This document shows positions 34,559-43,119 of a stretch of DNA of 64,000 nt, piece after piece. The stretch's first letter is position 1, and each line of letters begins with the position of its first letter. The DNA comes from Acetatifactor sp. (GTDB lineage: Bacteria; Bacillota; Clostridia; Lachnospirales; Lachnospiraceae). The notes below the pieces were generated by a model, which was not told where the DNA came from, did no database searches, and saw only the letters and a list, made by a program, of their open reading frames with translations. A program made the position numbers and the translations under genes. The stretch spans positions 229,247 to 293,246 of the forward strand of contig JAILLF010000010.1 in assembly GCA_024693365.1 (NCBI GenBank), given 5' to 3'.

Positions 34559-37075
34559 TTAATCCACCTTCTTTGCCTTTTTGCCGTCAAGCTTTGAAGA
34601 CTCTTCCCGAACCAGATTCATGGCGTCAGCCGTGTTATTCTTGGCCTTTTCGAGATTTTCCTTCGCAAGCCTCTCAGCAATTTTCGCTTCCTTCATCTGT
34701 CTTTCGAGCAATCGTGCACGCTCTGCAGCCTGAACCGCTGCATCCTGTGCAAGCTTTTCTGCTTCCTGCGTGAGGCGAAGCGCTTCCTTCGCAGCGATTA
34801 GCGCCTTCATCTCTTCCCTGCGCTTTAAGTCCGTCTTGCTAAACGGCACGTATTCCAAGATTGTCATGGAAAGCGGCGCCATCTTAACCGAAATGGATTC
34901 CGTTCTGTCATCCCATTCCACTTCCTGGGAAGAAATGGGTTTTGGATTTACCAAACCACTTCCGTCATATTCCTTACTGTCCGTGTTCAAAAGCTCCTTA
35001 TACTTTCCGGGGATGGGAACGCCAGTCGTGATTACCTGCTCTGCGCCGGAATAATTTGCGATCACCAAGAGAACGTCGTCCTTCTTTTTTCCCCTTCTTG
35101 CATAGGTCAGATAGCAGTCATTGGCAGAAATGTTATTGATCCATTCAAAGCCGTCTGGATCGTTATCCAGTTCATATAAAGACTTCCGGGTCCTATATAA
35201 TGCATTCAGATCCTTCATCAGCCTATTGACGCCATGATGGCCTGGATACTCCAACAGATTCCACTCTACGGCGCGCTCTTCATTCCATTCGTCAAATTCA
35301 CCGAGATCCTGCCCCATGAAAAGTAACTTCTTACCCGGATGTGTCATCATAAACGCATAGGTAAGGCGCAGATTCGCAAATTTCTGTTCCCGCATTCCAG
35401 GCATTTTACCCAACATGCTTGATTTTCCGTGCACCACCTCATCATGTGAGAATACTAACATGAACTTTTCCGTATAGGCATAGATCATGCTGAAGGTTAA
35501 TTCACCGTGATGATGCGCGCGGAAATAGGGATCATATTTAATATAATCCAAATAGTCATTCATGAAGCCCATGTTCCACTTGAGGTCAAAGCCAAGGCCG
35601 TCCTCATCAAGATCGCCCGTAACAAGTGGAAAGGCCGTACTCTCCTCTGCAATGGTCAAAACACCGGGATTTCGTTTTTTCATGATGGAATTCAGGTGCT
35701 TGATCATCTCAATGGCTTCAAGATTTTCCTTGCCGCCATAGATGTTCGGAAGCCACTCGCCGTCCTTGCGTCCATAATCCAAGTAGAGCATGCTGGCAAC
35801 GGCATCCATGCGGATTCCGTCTGCATGATATTTCTCTACCCAGAATAAAGCACTTGCGATCAGGAAATTGGATACTTCCGGTCTTCCGTAATTAAACAGC
35901 AAGGTGCCCCAATGAGGGTGAACTCCCTTTCTGGGATCCGCATGCTCATAAAGGCAGGTGCCATCAAACCCGGCGAGGCCATAGTCATCCTTCGGGAAAT
36001 GTGCAGGCACAAAGTCCAGGATCACGCCAATTCCCGCTTTATGCAATTCATTTACGAAATACATGAAATCTTCCGGTGAGCCATATCTGGAAGTCGGCGC
36101 ATAATACCCCGTAACCTGATAACCCCAGGATGCATCCAGAGGATGCTCCATGACAGGCATCAACTCTACGTGCGTATATCCCATCTCCTTTACGTATTTG
36201 ATCACGCCTGCGGCGATCTCACGGTAATTAGGATAGGTTTCCTTATCCGTTCTCTCGAGTACGGAGCCGAGATATAATTCATAGACGCTAATGGGAGCGT
36301 CCTGCGCCTGAAACGTTTTGCGTTCCTTTATAAACTTCTGATCTTCCCATTTGAAATCATTCAAATCCGTTATGACGGAAGCCGTGTCCGGTCTAAGCTG
36401 AGCTGCATTTGCGTAAGGATCCGCCTTGAGGAACGTGATTCCGTTCTTTAGCTTCATTTCGAACTTATAGTTCGATCCGACGGGAACGCCTGGCAAAAAC
36501 AGCTCGAATATCCCACCTTCATCAAGCTTTCTCATCTGATGCACGCGTCCGTCCCAGTGATTAAAATCACCGACAACGCTCACGCGCATGCAGTTCGGAG
36601 CCCAAACCGCAAACAAAATACCCTCCACGCCATCTATCGTCATGGGATGCGCGCCGAGCTTTTCATAGATTTCATAATGGATGCCGTTCCTAAACTTCTC
36701 CGTATCCTCCTTCGTGATCACAGGAGCAAAACGGTAAGGATCTTCCACCTTCCATTCACCGTCATTCTCTTCGATCACCTTAAAGTAATAAGAATCTACC
36801 TTTTTGGCAGGGATCAGCGCGGCAAAAAAGCCCATTTCATCCGCCAGCTCCATCTTGGCGTCATAGGCATAATCCGCAAGCTTCCCCGTCTCCTTATCCT
36901 TTTCCTTTACCGCCCAATGAACGTATACCTCTTTTGCATTGGGAAAAAATGCCTGCACCAAGGTATTGTTTCCAGCCTTTTGCGTTCCTAGGATGCGATG
37001 CGGGTCTGCAGATTCCGAATATACGATTTCTTCGATCAGAGGCCAATTCATTACTTTATACAGTTTTTTATCCAT
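34559..37075 (-). CDS. glgB: 1,4-alpha-glucan branching enzyme with coiled-coil C-terminal extension
   Basis: GlgB makes alpha-1,6 branches in glycogen. The 838-residue product has an N-terminal CBM48 segment (ILFAVWAPNCMRVSVVGDFN, then HWDGR), the GH13 barrel with nucleophile region DGIRMDAVASMLY, acid/base region TIAEESTAFP and the later FSHDEVVHGKSS. Catalytic sequence ends near residue 750 (MTILEYVPF). About 85 further residues form an Ala/Glu/Lys-rich helical coil (EALRLTQEAEKLAQDAAVQA onward), which I do not know from standard GlgB. The stop TAA abuts the mscS start. No other glycogen genes are in the window. Confidence 0.93.
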   Translation of the reverse strand: MDKKLYKVMNWPLIEEIVYSESADPHRILGTQKAGNNTLVQAFFPNAKEVYVHWAVKEKDKETGKLADYAYDAKMELADEMGFFAALIPAKKVDSYYFKVIEENDGEWKVEDPYRFAPVITKEDTEKFRNGIHYEIYEKLGAHPMTIDGVEGILFAVWAPNCMRVSVVGDFNHWDGRVHQMRKLDEGGIFELFLPGVPVGSNYKFEMKLKNGITFLKADPYANAAQLRPDTASVITDLNDFKWEDQKFIKERKTFQAQDAPISVYELYLGSVLERTDKETYPNYREIAAGVIKYVKEMGYTHVELMPVMEHPLDASWGYQVTGYYAPTSRYGSPEDFMYFVNELHKAGIGVILDFVPAHFPKDDYGLAGFDGTCLYEHADPRKGVHPHWGTLLFNYGRPEVSNFLIASALFWVEKYHADGIRMDAVASMLYLDYGRKDGEWLPNIYGGKENLEAIEMIKHLNSIMKKRNPGVLTIAEESTAFPLVTGDLDEDGLGFDLKWNMGFMNDYLDYIKYDPYFRAHHHGELTFSMIYAYTEKFMLVFSHDEVVHGKSSMLGKMPGMREQKFANLRLTYAFMMTHPGKKLLFMGQDLGEFDEWNEERAVEWNLLEYPGHHGVNRLMKDLNALYRTRKSLYELDNDPDGFEWINNISANDCYLTYARRGKKKDDVLLVIANYSGAEQVITTGVPIPGKYKELLNTDSKEYDGSGLVNPKPISSQEVEWDDRTESISVKMAPLSMTILEYVPFSKTDLKRREEMKALIAAKEALRLTQEAEKLAQDAAVQAAERARLLERQMKEAKIAERLAKENLEKAKNNTADAMNLVREESSKLDGKKAKKVD

Positions 37076-37128
37076 AGTCTAACCCCTTTCCTTCCGGCAG
37101 AAACACTGCCTTGTTGTCTTAGGTCAGT

Positions 37129-38379
37129 TTATTCAGATAAATCATGTAAGAACAGCCCGCTTCTGAGCTTTGGCTCAAACCAAGTCGACTTGGGCGGCAT
37201 CAGTCTTCCTGCGTCGGCAACCGCAAACAACTCCTGAATGGAGGTCGGATACATGGAAAATGCCACGCTTCCGGGAATCTCGGCACATCTTCTCTCAAGC
37301 TCTTTCAAGCCCCTGATGCCTCCGATAAAATCAATGCGTTTATCCGTCTTTGGATCGCCAATGCCAAGGATTGTGGAAAGAAGATGATTTTGAAGGACGG
37401 AAACGTCCAGTCCCTCAACGGGATCATCACTCAAGATCTCTCGCTTAGCCTTGAGGCAATACCACCTGCCAGACAGGAACATGCCAAACTCGCCTTTCTT
37501 CTTTGGTCTGTATGGCTTGTCCTCATTCGGATCCTGCGTAATTTCAAATACTTCAGATACCTTAGCGAGGAAAGCCTCCTCGGATAAACCATTCAAATCC
37601 TTTACAAAACGGTTGTAATCGAGGATTTTCAATTCCTCGTCAGGGAACAGGACCGAAAGAAAATAATTATACTCTTCGTTTCCACTATAAGAAGGATTTG
37701 CTTCCCTTCTCTTCTGTCCAACCTTTACCGCGGAAGCACATCTGTGATGACCATCGGCAATATAGATTGCGGGAATCTTCTCAAATGCCTTCTGGATCTC
37801 GCTGATCACTTCGTCCTGATCGATCACCCAAACCCTGTGCGAAATACCGTCCTCTGAAACAAAATCACATGCGGGAGCTTTTGCCTTTTCCGCCGCAATG
37901 ATCTCACGAAGCTTTCCTCCTGCACGATAAGCAAGAAAAATGGGGCCCGTCTGCATGTTGCATACGTCTACGTGGTTGATGCGGTCCAATTCCTTGTCCG
38001 CACGGGTATTTTCATGCTTCTTGATTACGTTATTCTGATAATCATCTATGGACGCACAGGCCACAATGCCAGTCTGACTTCTACCGTCCATCACCTGCTC
38101 ATAAAGATAATAGCAAGGCTTGTCCTCCTGAACAAATCTCCCCTCGGAAATCCATCCGCGCAGCATGCTCTTTGCCTTTTGATAAACTTCCGGCGCATAG
38201 GTATCCACCTCAGGTCCAAACTGCGTCTCAGCACGGTCAATTGCGAGGAAGGATCCGGGATTCTTTTTTACTACTTCGCAAGCCTCATGACGGTTGTAAA
38301 CGTCATAAGGAAGCGCCGCGATTTCTTTTTCCCTGCCGGGAGCCGGGCGAAATGCTTGGAAAGGTCTTACGTTTGCCAT
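37129..38379 (-). CDS. DUF1015 family protein
   Basis: The product is 416 residues of the DUF1015 family (sometimes called SerA-associated in clostridia), function unestablished. It opens ANVRPFQAFRPAPGREKEIA with ALPYDVYNRHEA, has FLAIDRAE, and the highly conserved IYIADGHHRCASAVKVGQKR in the middle. FFLSVLFPDEELKILDYNR-type sequence follows, and the end is FLHDLSE. The start at ATG 38379 has AAGGAG upstream; a 7-residue longer frame runs over that site. It has its own promoter and is followed by glgB. The neighbouring serA and serC genes match its usual genomic company. Confidence 0.88.
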   Translation of the reverse strand: MANVRPFQAFRPAPGREKEIAALPYDVYNRHEACEVVKKNPGSFLAIDRAETQFGPEVDTYAPEVYQKAKSMLRGWISEGRFVQEDKPCYYLYEQVMDGRSQTGIVACASIDDYQNNVIKKHENTRADKELDRINHVDVCNMQTGPIFLAYRAGGKLREIIAAEKAKAPACDFVSEDGISHRVWVIDQDEVISEIQKAFEKIPAIYIADGHHRCASAVKVGQKRREANPSYSGNEEYNYFLSVLFPDEELKILDYNRFVKDLNGLSEEAFLAKVSEVFEITQDPNEDKPYRPKKKGEFGMFLSGRWYCLKAKREILSDDPVEGLDVSVLQNHLLSTILGIGDPKTDKRIDFIGGIRGLKELERRCAEIPGSVAFSMYPTSIQELFAVADAGRLMPPKSTWFEPKLRSGLFLHDLSE

Positions 38380-38415
38380 AATGATTCTCCTTTTTGCCAT
38401 AAAATATTCCCATAT

Positions 38416-38444
38416 AGTATATCAAAAAAACACTCTATGCACAA
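38416..38444 (-). promoter_or_regulatory. Sigma-A type promoter of the DUF1015 gene
   Basis: On the minus strand, TTGTGC and TATACT are separated by 17 bases, about 40 bases before the ATG. Confidence 0.7.
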
Positions 38445-38514
38445 CCTTCTTTTTGTGTTAAAATAGGCCCGTAATGAACTTTCGTTTATTACCGAATCAT
38501 TTCAGAAAGGAACA

Positions 38515-38802
38515 ATGATGATGACTGACGAAAACAGAGAAATCTTAAAGAGAATCAATAAATACGCGGAGGAAGTTTTGGGGGACATCGATCCCCAAAA
38601 GGTCCCCGTATCCATGCAGCTCGAAAAGCTGAAACCCGTCATGCAGGAAATTGCTGACGAAAAAGGCATTTCCCTTGAGGATGCCTTCATCCTCTACATG
38701 GATATCCAAAGCGAAGCCTCCGTTGCCTCCGATCAAAAGCTCCAAGACCAACTCAAGGACCTTAACATGGGCGGCGACATGCCCCTCCTCTACAGAGACT
38801 GA
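38515..38802 (+). CDS. Small acidic hypothetical protein, 95 residues
   Basis: I do not recognise the family. The product is acidic, soluble and mostly helical: ENREILKRINKYAEEVLGDI, then VPVSMQLEKLKPVMQEIADE and GISLEDAFILYMDIQSEASV. There is no signal peptide or metal motif. AAAGGAA lies just before three consecutive ATG codons (38515, 38518, 38521), so the exact start is uncertain by two residues. It is the only plus-strand gene between 18.8 and 51.6 kb, is divergent from the DUF1015 gene, and ends in a strong terminator. Confidence 0.75.
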   Translation: MMMTDENREILKRINKYAEEVLGDIDPQKVPVSMQLEKLKPVMQEIADEKGISLEDAFILYMDIQSEASVASDQKLQDQLKDLNMGGDMPLLYRD

Positions 38803-38818
38803 ATTTCATCCCTGACCC

Positions 38819-38849
38819 AAAGCTCTCCCATTCCGGGGAGGGCTTTTTT
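38819..38849 (+). terminator. Terminator of the 95-residue protein gene
   Basis: AAAGCTCTCCC and GGGAGGGCTTT form an 11-bp stem (one G-T pair) with a 6-base loop, followed by a T-run. Confidence 0.93.
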
Positions 38850-38860
38850 ATTTCTAAGTC

Positions 38861-39275
38861 CCAGGAAACTTGCGGGGCGTTCTAAGATCATCCGGCGGCT
38901 CGCGGGGCGACCTAGATATCCAGAGGCTTGCGGGGAGACTTAGATATCCAGAGACTTGCGGGGAGGCATGGGGCCGGCAGGAGGGGCTCAGAACGGCACG
39001 GACTGCACTAAGCTCACCTTCCGCCCTCGGCAAAGACTCACCCTCGATTATAAATCTCGGGTTTCGTCTTATCGGTCGTCGGTTCGCTAAGTGCTGCCGG
39101 CTAATTGTTCTGAGCCCCTCCTGCCGGCCCCATGCCTCCTGGCAAGCCTTTTGTCCTTAACAAGTCGCCCCGCATAGTCTCATTTCCTCATCAAGCCGCC
39201 CCGCGTAGTCTCATTTCCTCATCAAGCCGCCCCGCGTAATCTCCTACCCTTATCAGGCGGTACCGCGAGGGCCCT
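38861..39275 (+). repeat. Long hairpin element copy 3 with flanking GC-rich tandem repeats
   Basis: The hairpin element is 38962-39139. Its outer arms, 38962-38994 and 39107-39139, are perfectly complementary over 33 bases and unrelated to the arms of copies 1 and 2. The core keeps GGCACGGAC, CACTAAGCTC, CGCTAAGTGC and TGCCGGCTAATT; its inner hairpin is shorter and different (AAGAC with GTCTT). Left of it are four CTTGCGGGG-type units starting at 38869, 38899, 38927 and 38955. Right of it are four 31-bp units starting at 39161, 39192, 39223 and 39254 with CAAGCCGCCCCGC cores, complementary in type to the left units. Confidence 0.88.
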
Positions 39276-39286
39276 GCCAGCCCAAC

Positions 39287-39318
39287 AAAAAAGGCCCTCC
39301 CGTGAAGGGAAGGCCTTT
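39287..39318 (-). terminator. serA terminator
   Basis: On the minus strand, AAGGCCTTCCC and GGGAGGGCCTT form a stem with one mismatch and a short loop, followed by six T residues. Confidence 0.92.
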
Positions 39319-39330
39319 GGGATAATTAAT

Positions 39331-40491
39331 TTACTTTACGATGCGAACGCGGAACACGCCGTCAATTGCCTCAAGGCTCTTAACGATGTCTGCGGGAACG
39401 GGCGCTTCCACGTCACACATGGTGTAAGCGTAATCTCCGCGAGACTTGTTGGTCATGTTGGTGATATTAATGTTCTTCTCACCAAACGCACCGGTAAACT
39501 TGGTGATCATGTTCGCAATGTTCTTGTGGAAGATTGCGATACGGCCTGCCGCACCGCAAACACCCATGTCACATGCAGGATAGTTTACGCTATTGCGGAT
39601 ATTGCCGTTCTCAAGATAATCGGTGATCTCCTGTACTGCCATGATCGCGCAGTTATCTTCACTCTCCTCGGTGCTTGCGCCAAGGTGAGGAATCACGATG
39701 CAGCCGGGCTGACCAGCGGTCGTAGGATTCGGGAAATCAGATACGTAACGCGCGATCTTACCGTTCTTGATGCCCTCGAGCACGTCTGCCTCATTGCAGA
39801 GCAGATCTCTTGCAAAGTTGAGAATAACAACGTCATTCTTCATCTTTGCGATGGCTTCGCGGTTGATGCTTCCCTTGGTGGAATCCAACAGGGGAACGTG
39901 AATGGTGATGTAATCACAATCAGCATAAATGTCATCAACGTTGATCACGTGCTTCACGGCTCTGGAGAGCTGCCATGCAGCATTTACGGAAAGGTAAGGA
40001 TCATAACCGTACACTTCCATGCCAAGGCTGATTGCAGTGTTCGCAACCTTTGCTCCGATGGCGCCGAGACCGATAACACCGAGCTTCTTGCCCATCAGCT
40101 CAGTTCCTGCGAAGTTCTTTTTCTCCTTCTCAGCGGTCTTTGCGATATTCTCGTCATCCTTGTTAGCCTTAACCCACTCAATACCACCGATCACGTCTCT
40201 TGCAGCAAGCAGCATGCCTGCAATTACAAGCTCTTTTACGCCGTTAGCGTTTGCGCCGGGGGTGTTGAAAACAACGATACCCTTTTCTGCGCACTTGTCC
40301 AGAGGAATGTTGTTGGTACCCGCACCTGCTCTTGCTACCGCAAGAAGACTGTCAGGAAGCTCCATCTCATGCATGGACGCGCTTCTTACCAGAATGCCCT
40401 CTGCCTCGTTTACGTTCTGCGTCATTTCATATGCAGACGAAAAATTCTTAAGCCCTACCTGGGCAATGGGATTTAAGCAATGGATTTTCAT
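39331..40491 (-). CDS. serA: D-3-phosphoglycerate dehydrogenase
   Basis: SerA oxidises 3-phosphoglycerate, the first step of serine synthesis. The 386-residue product has the dehydrogenase Rossmann motif GKKLGVIGLGAIGAKVANTA, the signature DYITIHVPLLDSTKGSINRE and the catalytic-His region VIPHLGASTEESEDN. A C-terminal ACT-type domain (NITNMTNKSRGDYAYTMCDV) is present, so serine feedback is possible. The ATG overlaps the serC stop in TAATG, indicating translational coupling. It ends in a terminator beside the third hairpin element. Confidence 0.95.
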   Translation of the reverse strand: MKIHCLNPIAQVGLKNFSSAYEMTQNVNEAEGILVRSASMHEMELPDSLLAVARAGAGTNNIPLDKCAEKGIVVFNTPGANANGVKELVIAGMLLAARDVIGGIEWVKANKDDENIAKTAEKEKKNFAGTELMGKKLGVIGLGAIGAKVANTAISLGMEVYGYDPYLSVNAAWQLSRAVKHVINVDDIYADCDYITIHVPLLDSTKGSINREAIAKMKNDVVILNFARDLLCNEADVLEGIKNGKIARYVSDFPNPTTAGQPGCIVIPHLGASTEESEDNCAIMAVQEITDYLENGNIRNSVNYPACDMGVCGAAGRIAIFHKNIANMITKFTGAFGEKNINITNMTNKSRGDYAYTMCDVEAPVPADIVKSLEAIDGVFRVRIVK

Positions 40492-41573
40492 TATGCATTC
40501 TCCTCTTCAAACTTCTTCATGAACTCAACAAGCTTCTGAACGCCTTCAATGGGCATTGCATTGTAGATGGATGCTCTCATGCCGCCAACGGTTCTGTGTC
40601 CTTTCAGGTTTACAAAGCCTGCAGCGGTTGCTTCCTTAACGAACTTCGCATCCAGCTCCTCGTTGCCGGTAACAAAAGGAACGTTCATAAGAGATCTGTC
40701 TTCCTTGCGTACGGTACCCTTAAAGAGCTTGCTCTCGTCAAGGAAATCATACAGAACCTTAGCCTTAGCCTCGTTGCGCTCCTTCATTGCCTGAAGGCCG
40801 CCCATCTTCTTGATCCACTTGAATACCTTACCGCAGATATAGATGCCGTATGCGGGAGGAGTGTTGTACATGCTGCCGTTGTCAGCATGAATCTTATACT
40901 TTAACATGGTAGGAGTTCCGGGAAGGGTATCCTCGGTGATCAGATCCTCACGGATGATCACAATAACAACGCCTGCAGGTCCAATGTTCTTCTGAACGCC
41001 GCCGTAGATTACGCCATACTTGGTAACGTCAACGGGCTCGGAAAGGAAACAGCTGGAAACGTCTGCAACCAGGGTCTTACCCTTCGTGTTAGGCAGAGTC
41101 TTAAACTTCGTTCCGTAAATGGTATTGTTCTCGCAGATGTAAACATAGTCTGCATCCTCGCTGATGGGAAGATCGGAACAATCAGGGATGTAAGAGAAGG
41201 TCTTGTCCTCGGAAGAAGCGATCTTGTTTGCCTTACCATAGATTTGCGCTTCCTGATAAGCCTTCTTTGCCCACTGACCGGTTACAATGTAATCAGCAAC
41301 CTTATTCTTCATCAGGTTCATGGGAATCATTGCGAATTGCTGGCTTGCGCCGCCCTGAAGGAATAATACCTTGTAATTGTCAGGGATGTTCATCAGCTCA
41401 CGCAGATCTGCTTCTGCCTCATCGATGATTGCCTGATATGCCTTGGAACGATGGCTCATCTCCATAACGGACATGCCGGTTCCCTTGTAATCAAGCATCT
41501 CATCAGCAGCTTCCTTCAATACCTCCTCAGGCAGAACCGCAGGACCTGCCGAGAAATTGTAAACTCTTGCCAT
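40491..41573 (-). CDS. serC: Phosphoserine aminotransferase
   Basis: SerC makes phosphoserine from 3-phosphohydroxypyruvate with PLP. The 360-residue product starts ARVYNFSAGPAVLPEEVLKE and has LFLQGGASQQFAMIPMNL. The PLP lysine lies in GVIYGGVQKNIGPAGVVIVI. The C-terminus has GHRTVGGMRASIYNAMPIEG. Length and motifs are standard. It has AGGAGG upstream and a clear promoter. serC-serA is a two-gene operon; serB is not in the window. Confidence 0.96.
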   Translation of the reverse strand: MARVYNFSAGPAVLPEEVLKEAADEMLDYKGTGMSVMEMSHRSKAYQAIIDEAEADLRELMNIPDNYKVLFLQGGASQQFAMIPMNLMKNKVADYIVTGQWAKKAYQEAQIYGKANKIASSEDKTFSYIPDCSDLPISEDADYVYICENNTIYGTKFKTLPNTKGKTLVADVSSCFLSEPVDVTKYGVIYGGVQKNIGPAGVVIVIIREDLITEDTLPGTPTMLKYKIHADNGSMYNTPPAYGIYICGKVFKWIKKMGGLQAMKERNEAKAKVLYDFLDESKLFKGTVRKEDRSLMNVPFVTGNEELDAKFVKEATAAGFVNLKGHRTVGGMRASIYNAMPIEGVQKLVEFMKKFEEENA

Positions 41574-41616
41574 AACTTTCTCCTCCTGTTATATGCGGAT
41601 TATTTCATTAGTTACT

Positions 41617-41645
41617 AGAATATTCTTTCTTGACCCTAAAGTCAA
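41617..41645 (-). promoter_or_regulatory. Sigma-A type promoter of serC-serA with inverted repeat over the -35 box
   Basis: On the minus strand, TTGACT and TATTCT are separated by 17 bases. CTTGAC and GTCAAG form a 6-bp inverted repeat that includes the -35 box, a possible operator. Confidence 0.75.
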
Positions 41646-41683
41646 GGCTTTAGTTATTTAAATTGCTAAAAACTTTTTTGTGA

Positions 41684-43105
41684 TTACTTAAAAATCAAAA
41701 CCGGCGTACCAACTTCCGCCTGCTCGAAGATGATGTCCGTCGTCTCATCCGGCATGTTTACGCATCCATGCGAACCGTTTCTCTTGTAGGTTTCACCGCC
41801 GAACTCTGATTTCTTTCGCCAATTGGCATCATGAAGTCCGATTCCTTTATACACCGGCATCCATCTTCTAACGAAGGATGCATATCCGGGGCCTCGCAGA
41901 ATCCGGTTCTTGTACTTTCCCTGGATGCAGAAAACTCCCTCAGGCGTACCGTGACGAGTCCTTAGGTTACCCGTAACGACTCCGGACGTCACTAGCAGTT
42001 CTCCGTCCTTGTAAAAATAAATCGTCTGTTCGGTCATGTCGACTTCAATATAGGTACCGCCGATGTCGTCCAAGCCTCTTACCAGCGTTTGATGAATATA
42101 CTTGGGCACGTGAGAAGATTTGAGAACCCGAAGCATCTTGTCATTTAAGACCTCACGGAAATACTCCTGCTCTGCCTTGACGTCGATCTCCGTTCCAAAA
42201 TTCCCTCCCGGAACAGTCACAACGTCTTCCGATTCCCGGCTTGTCTTCAGTTCACGGTCCTTACCATAGGTATGATAGCGTTCACATAGCTCCGCGATCA
42301 TTTCGTCGGCTGCTTCGAGGTCATAATAATACTCTCCGTTTTCGTCCTTCAGCGGATTGCCCTTTTCATCCTTTGCGATTAGTTTGCTCATGGTTCCGGC
42401 ATCAAATTGGATCTGCTCCGCACCCATGTCATAGATCAGACCGCATTTCTCCATGGCCTTCAGTTCACGCCACGTGTCAAAGGTATCCTTTTGCGCGTCC
42501 GTCATTTCATAATCATAATAACAATCCGCACTCTTTAGGTTAACCGCATTGGTTCCGCTTGAGATCGCGCTGACCAATTCAGACAAGCCCTTATTCACTT
42601 CCAAATGTCCGTCAAGCGTACTGGTAAGTTCATATCCGTCATTGTCATACTTCATTTCAAGGATGGGTTTTGTTTCTTCCGCCTTGACGATCGGCAATCC
42701 ATTCCACCACTCGGAAACCTTTTCCTCGGCAAATGAAATGACTGCGTCTCCGGGATCAATGACAGTTGTTTTTCCGGCTTCAGCCATCCATCCGTTAGTC
42801 TTTTGTCCGTTTAGCGATCTGGTCAAGGCTTCAGAATAATCATAGCTAAAAGAAGCATTCTTTAGATCATAAGAATATTCTTGGCCATTCGCGTCTTCGA
42901 CGACAACCTCAGGGATCTCCAGCCGGCTCACCATCTCCTGATTGACGTCTTCTACAGTCCTCCCCGTACAATAGACACCGTCAATCCAAGTGTTGGGAGC
43001 ATATCTGTCACGAAAGTATTCCGTGGCGGCACGATGCCCTGCAAAGCAAAGAACTCCCAGGCATGCTGCAGATCCCATTATGATGAAAATCCACTTTTTC
43101 TTCAT
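41684..43105 (-). CDS. L,D-transpeptidase with N-terminal membrane anchor (YkuD domain)
   Basis: This enzyme cross-links peptidoglycan by 3-3 bonds or attaches proteins to it. The 473-residue product has a short cytoplasmic N-terminus and one membrane helix (WIFIIMGSAACLGVLCFAGH). The extracellular part starts with a substrate-binding-like region (TWIDGVYCTGRTVEDVNQEM), as in YoaR/PG-binding-4 proteins. The YkuD catalytic domain has IGLHDANW and the active-site NGSHGCVNMP with Cys at about 448. It begins 14 bases after the ilvB stop and so is probably transcribed with leuB-ilvD-ilvB, an odd location for a wall enzyme. Confidence 0.88.
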   Translation of the reverse strand: MKKKWIFIIMGSAACLGVLCFAGHRAATEYFRDRYAPNTWIDGVYCTGRTVEDVNQEMVSRLEIPEVVVEDANGQEYSYDLKNASFSYDYSEALTRSLNGQKTNGWMAEAGKTTVIDPGDAVISFAEEKVSEWWNGLPIVKAEETKPILEMKYDNDGYELTSTLDGHLEVNKGLSELVSAISSGTNAVNLKSADCYYDYEMTDAQKDTFDTWRELKAMEKCGLIYDMGAEQIQFDAGTMSKLIAKDEKGNPLKDENGEYYYDLEAADEMIAELCERYHTYGKDRELKTSRESEDVVTVPGGNFGTEIDVKAEQEYFREVLNDKMLRVLKSSHVPKYIHQTLVRGLDDIGGTYIEVDMTEQTIYFYKDGELLVTSGVVTGNLRTRHGTPEGVFCIQGKYKNRILRGPGYASFVRRWMPVYKGIGLHDANWRKKSEFGGETYKRNGSHGCVNMPDETTDIIFEQAEVGTPVLIFK

Positions 43106-43119
43106 GGTTCTCCTTAAAG

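Noticed and set aside
38870..39160. 96-residue open frame on the plus strand
   Set aside because: It is made of tandem repeats and the hairpin element; no ribosome site, and the composition is not protein-like.
39161..39275. CRISPR-like array of 31-bp periodicity
   Set aside because: The units are near-identical over their whole length with no unique spacers, no cas genes are present, and the repeats mirror the left-hand units around a hairpin element.
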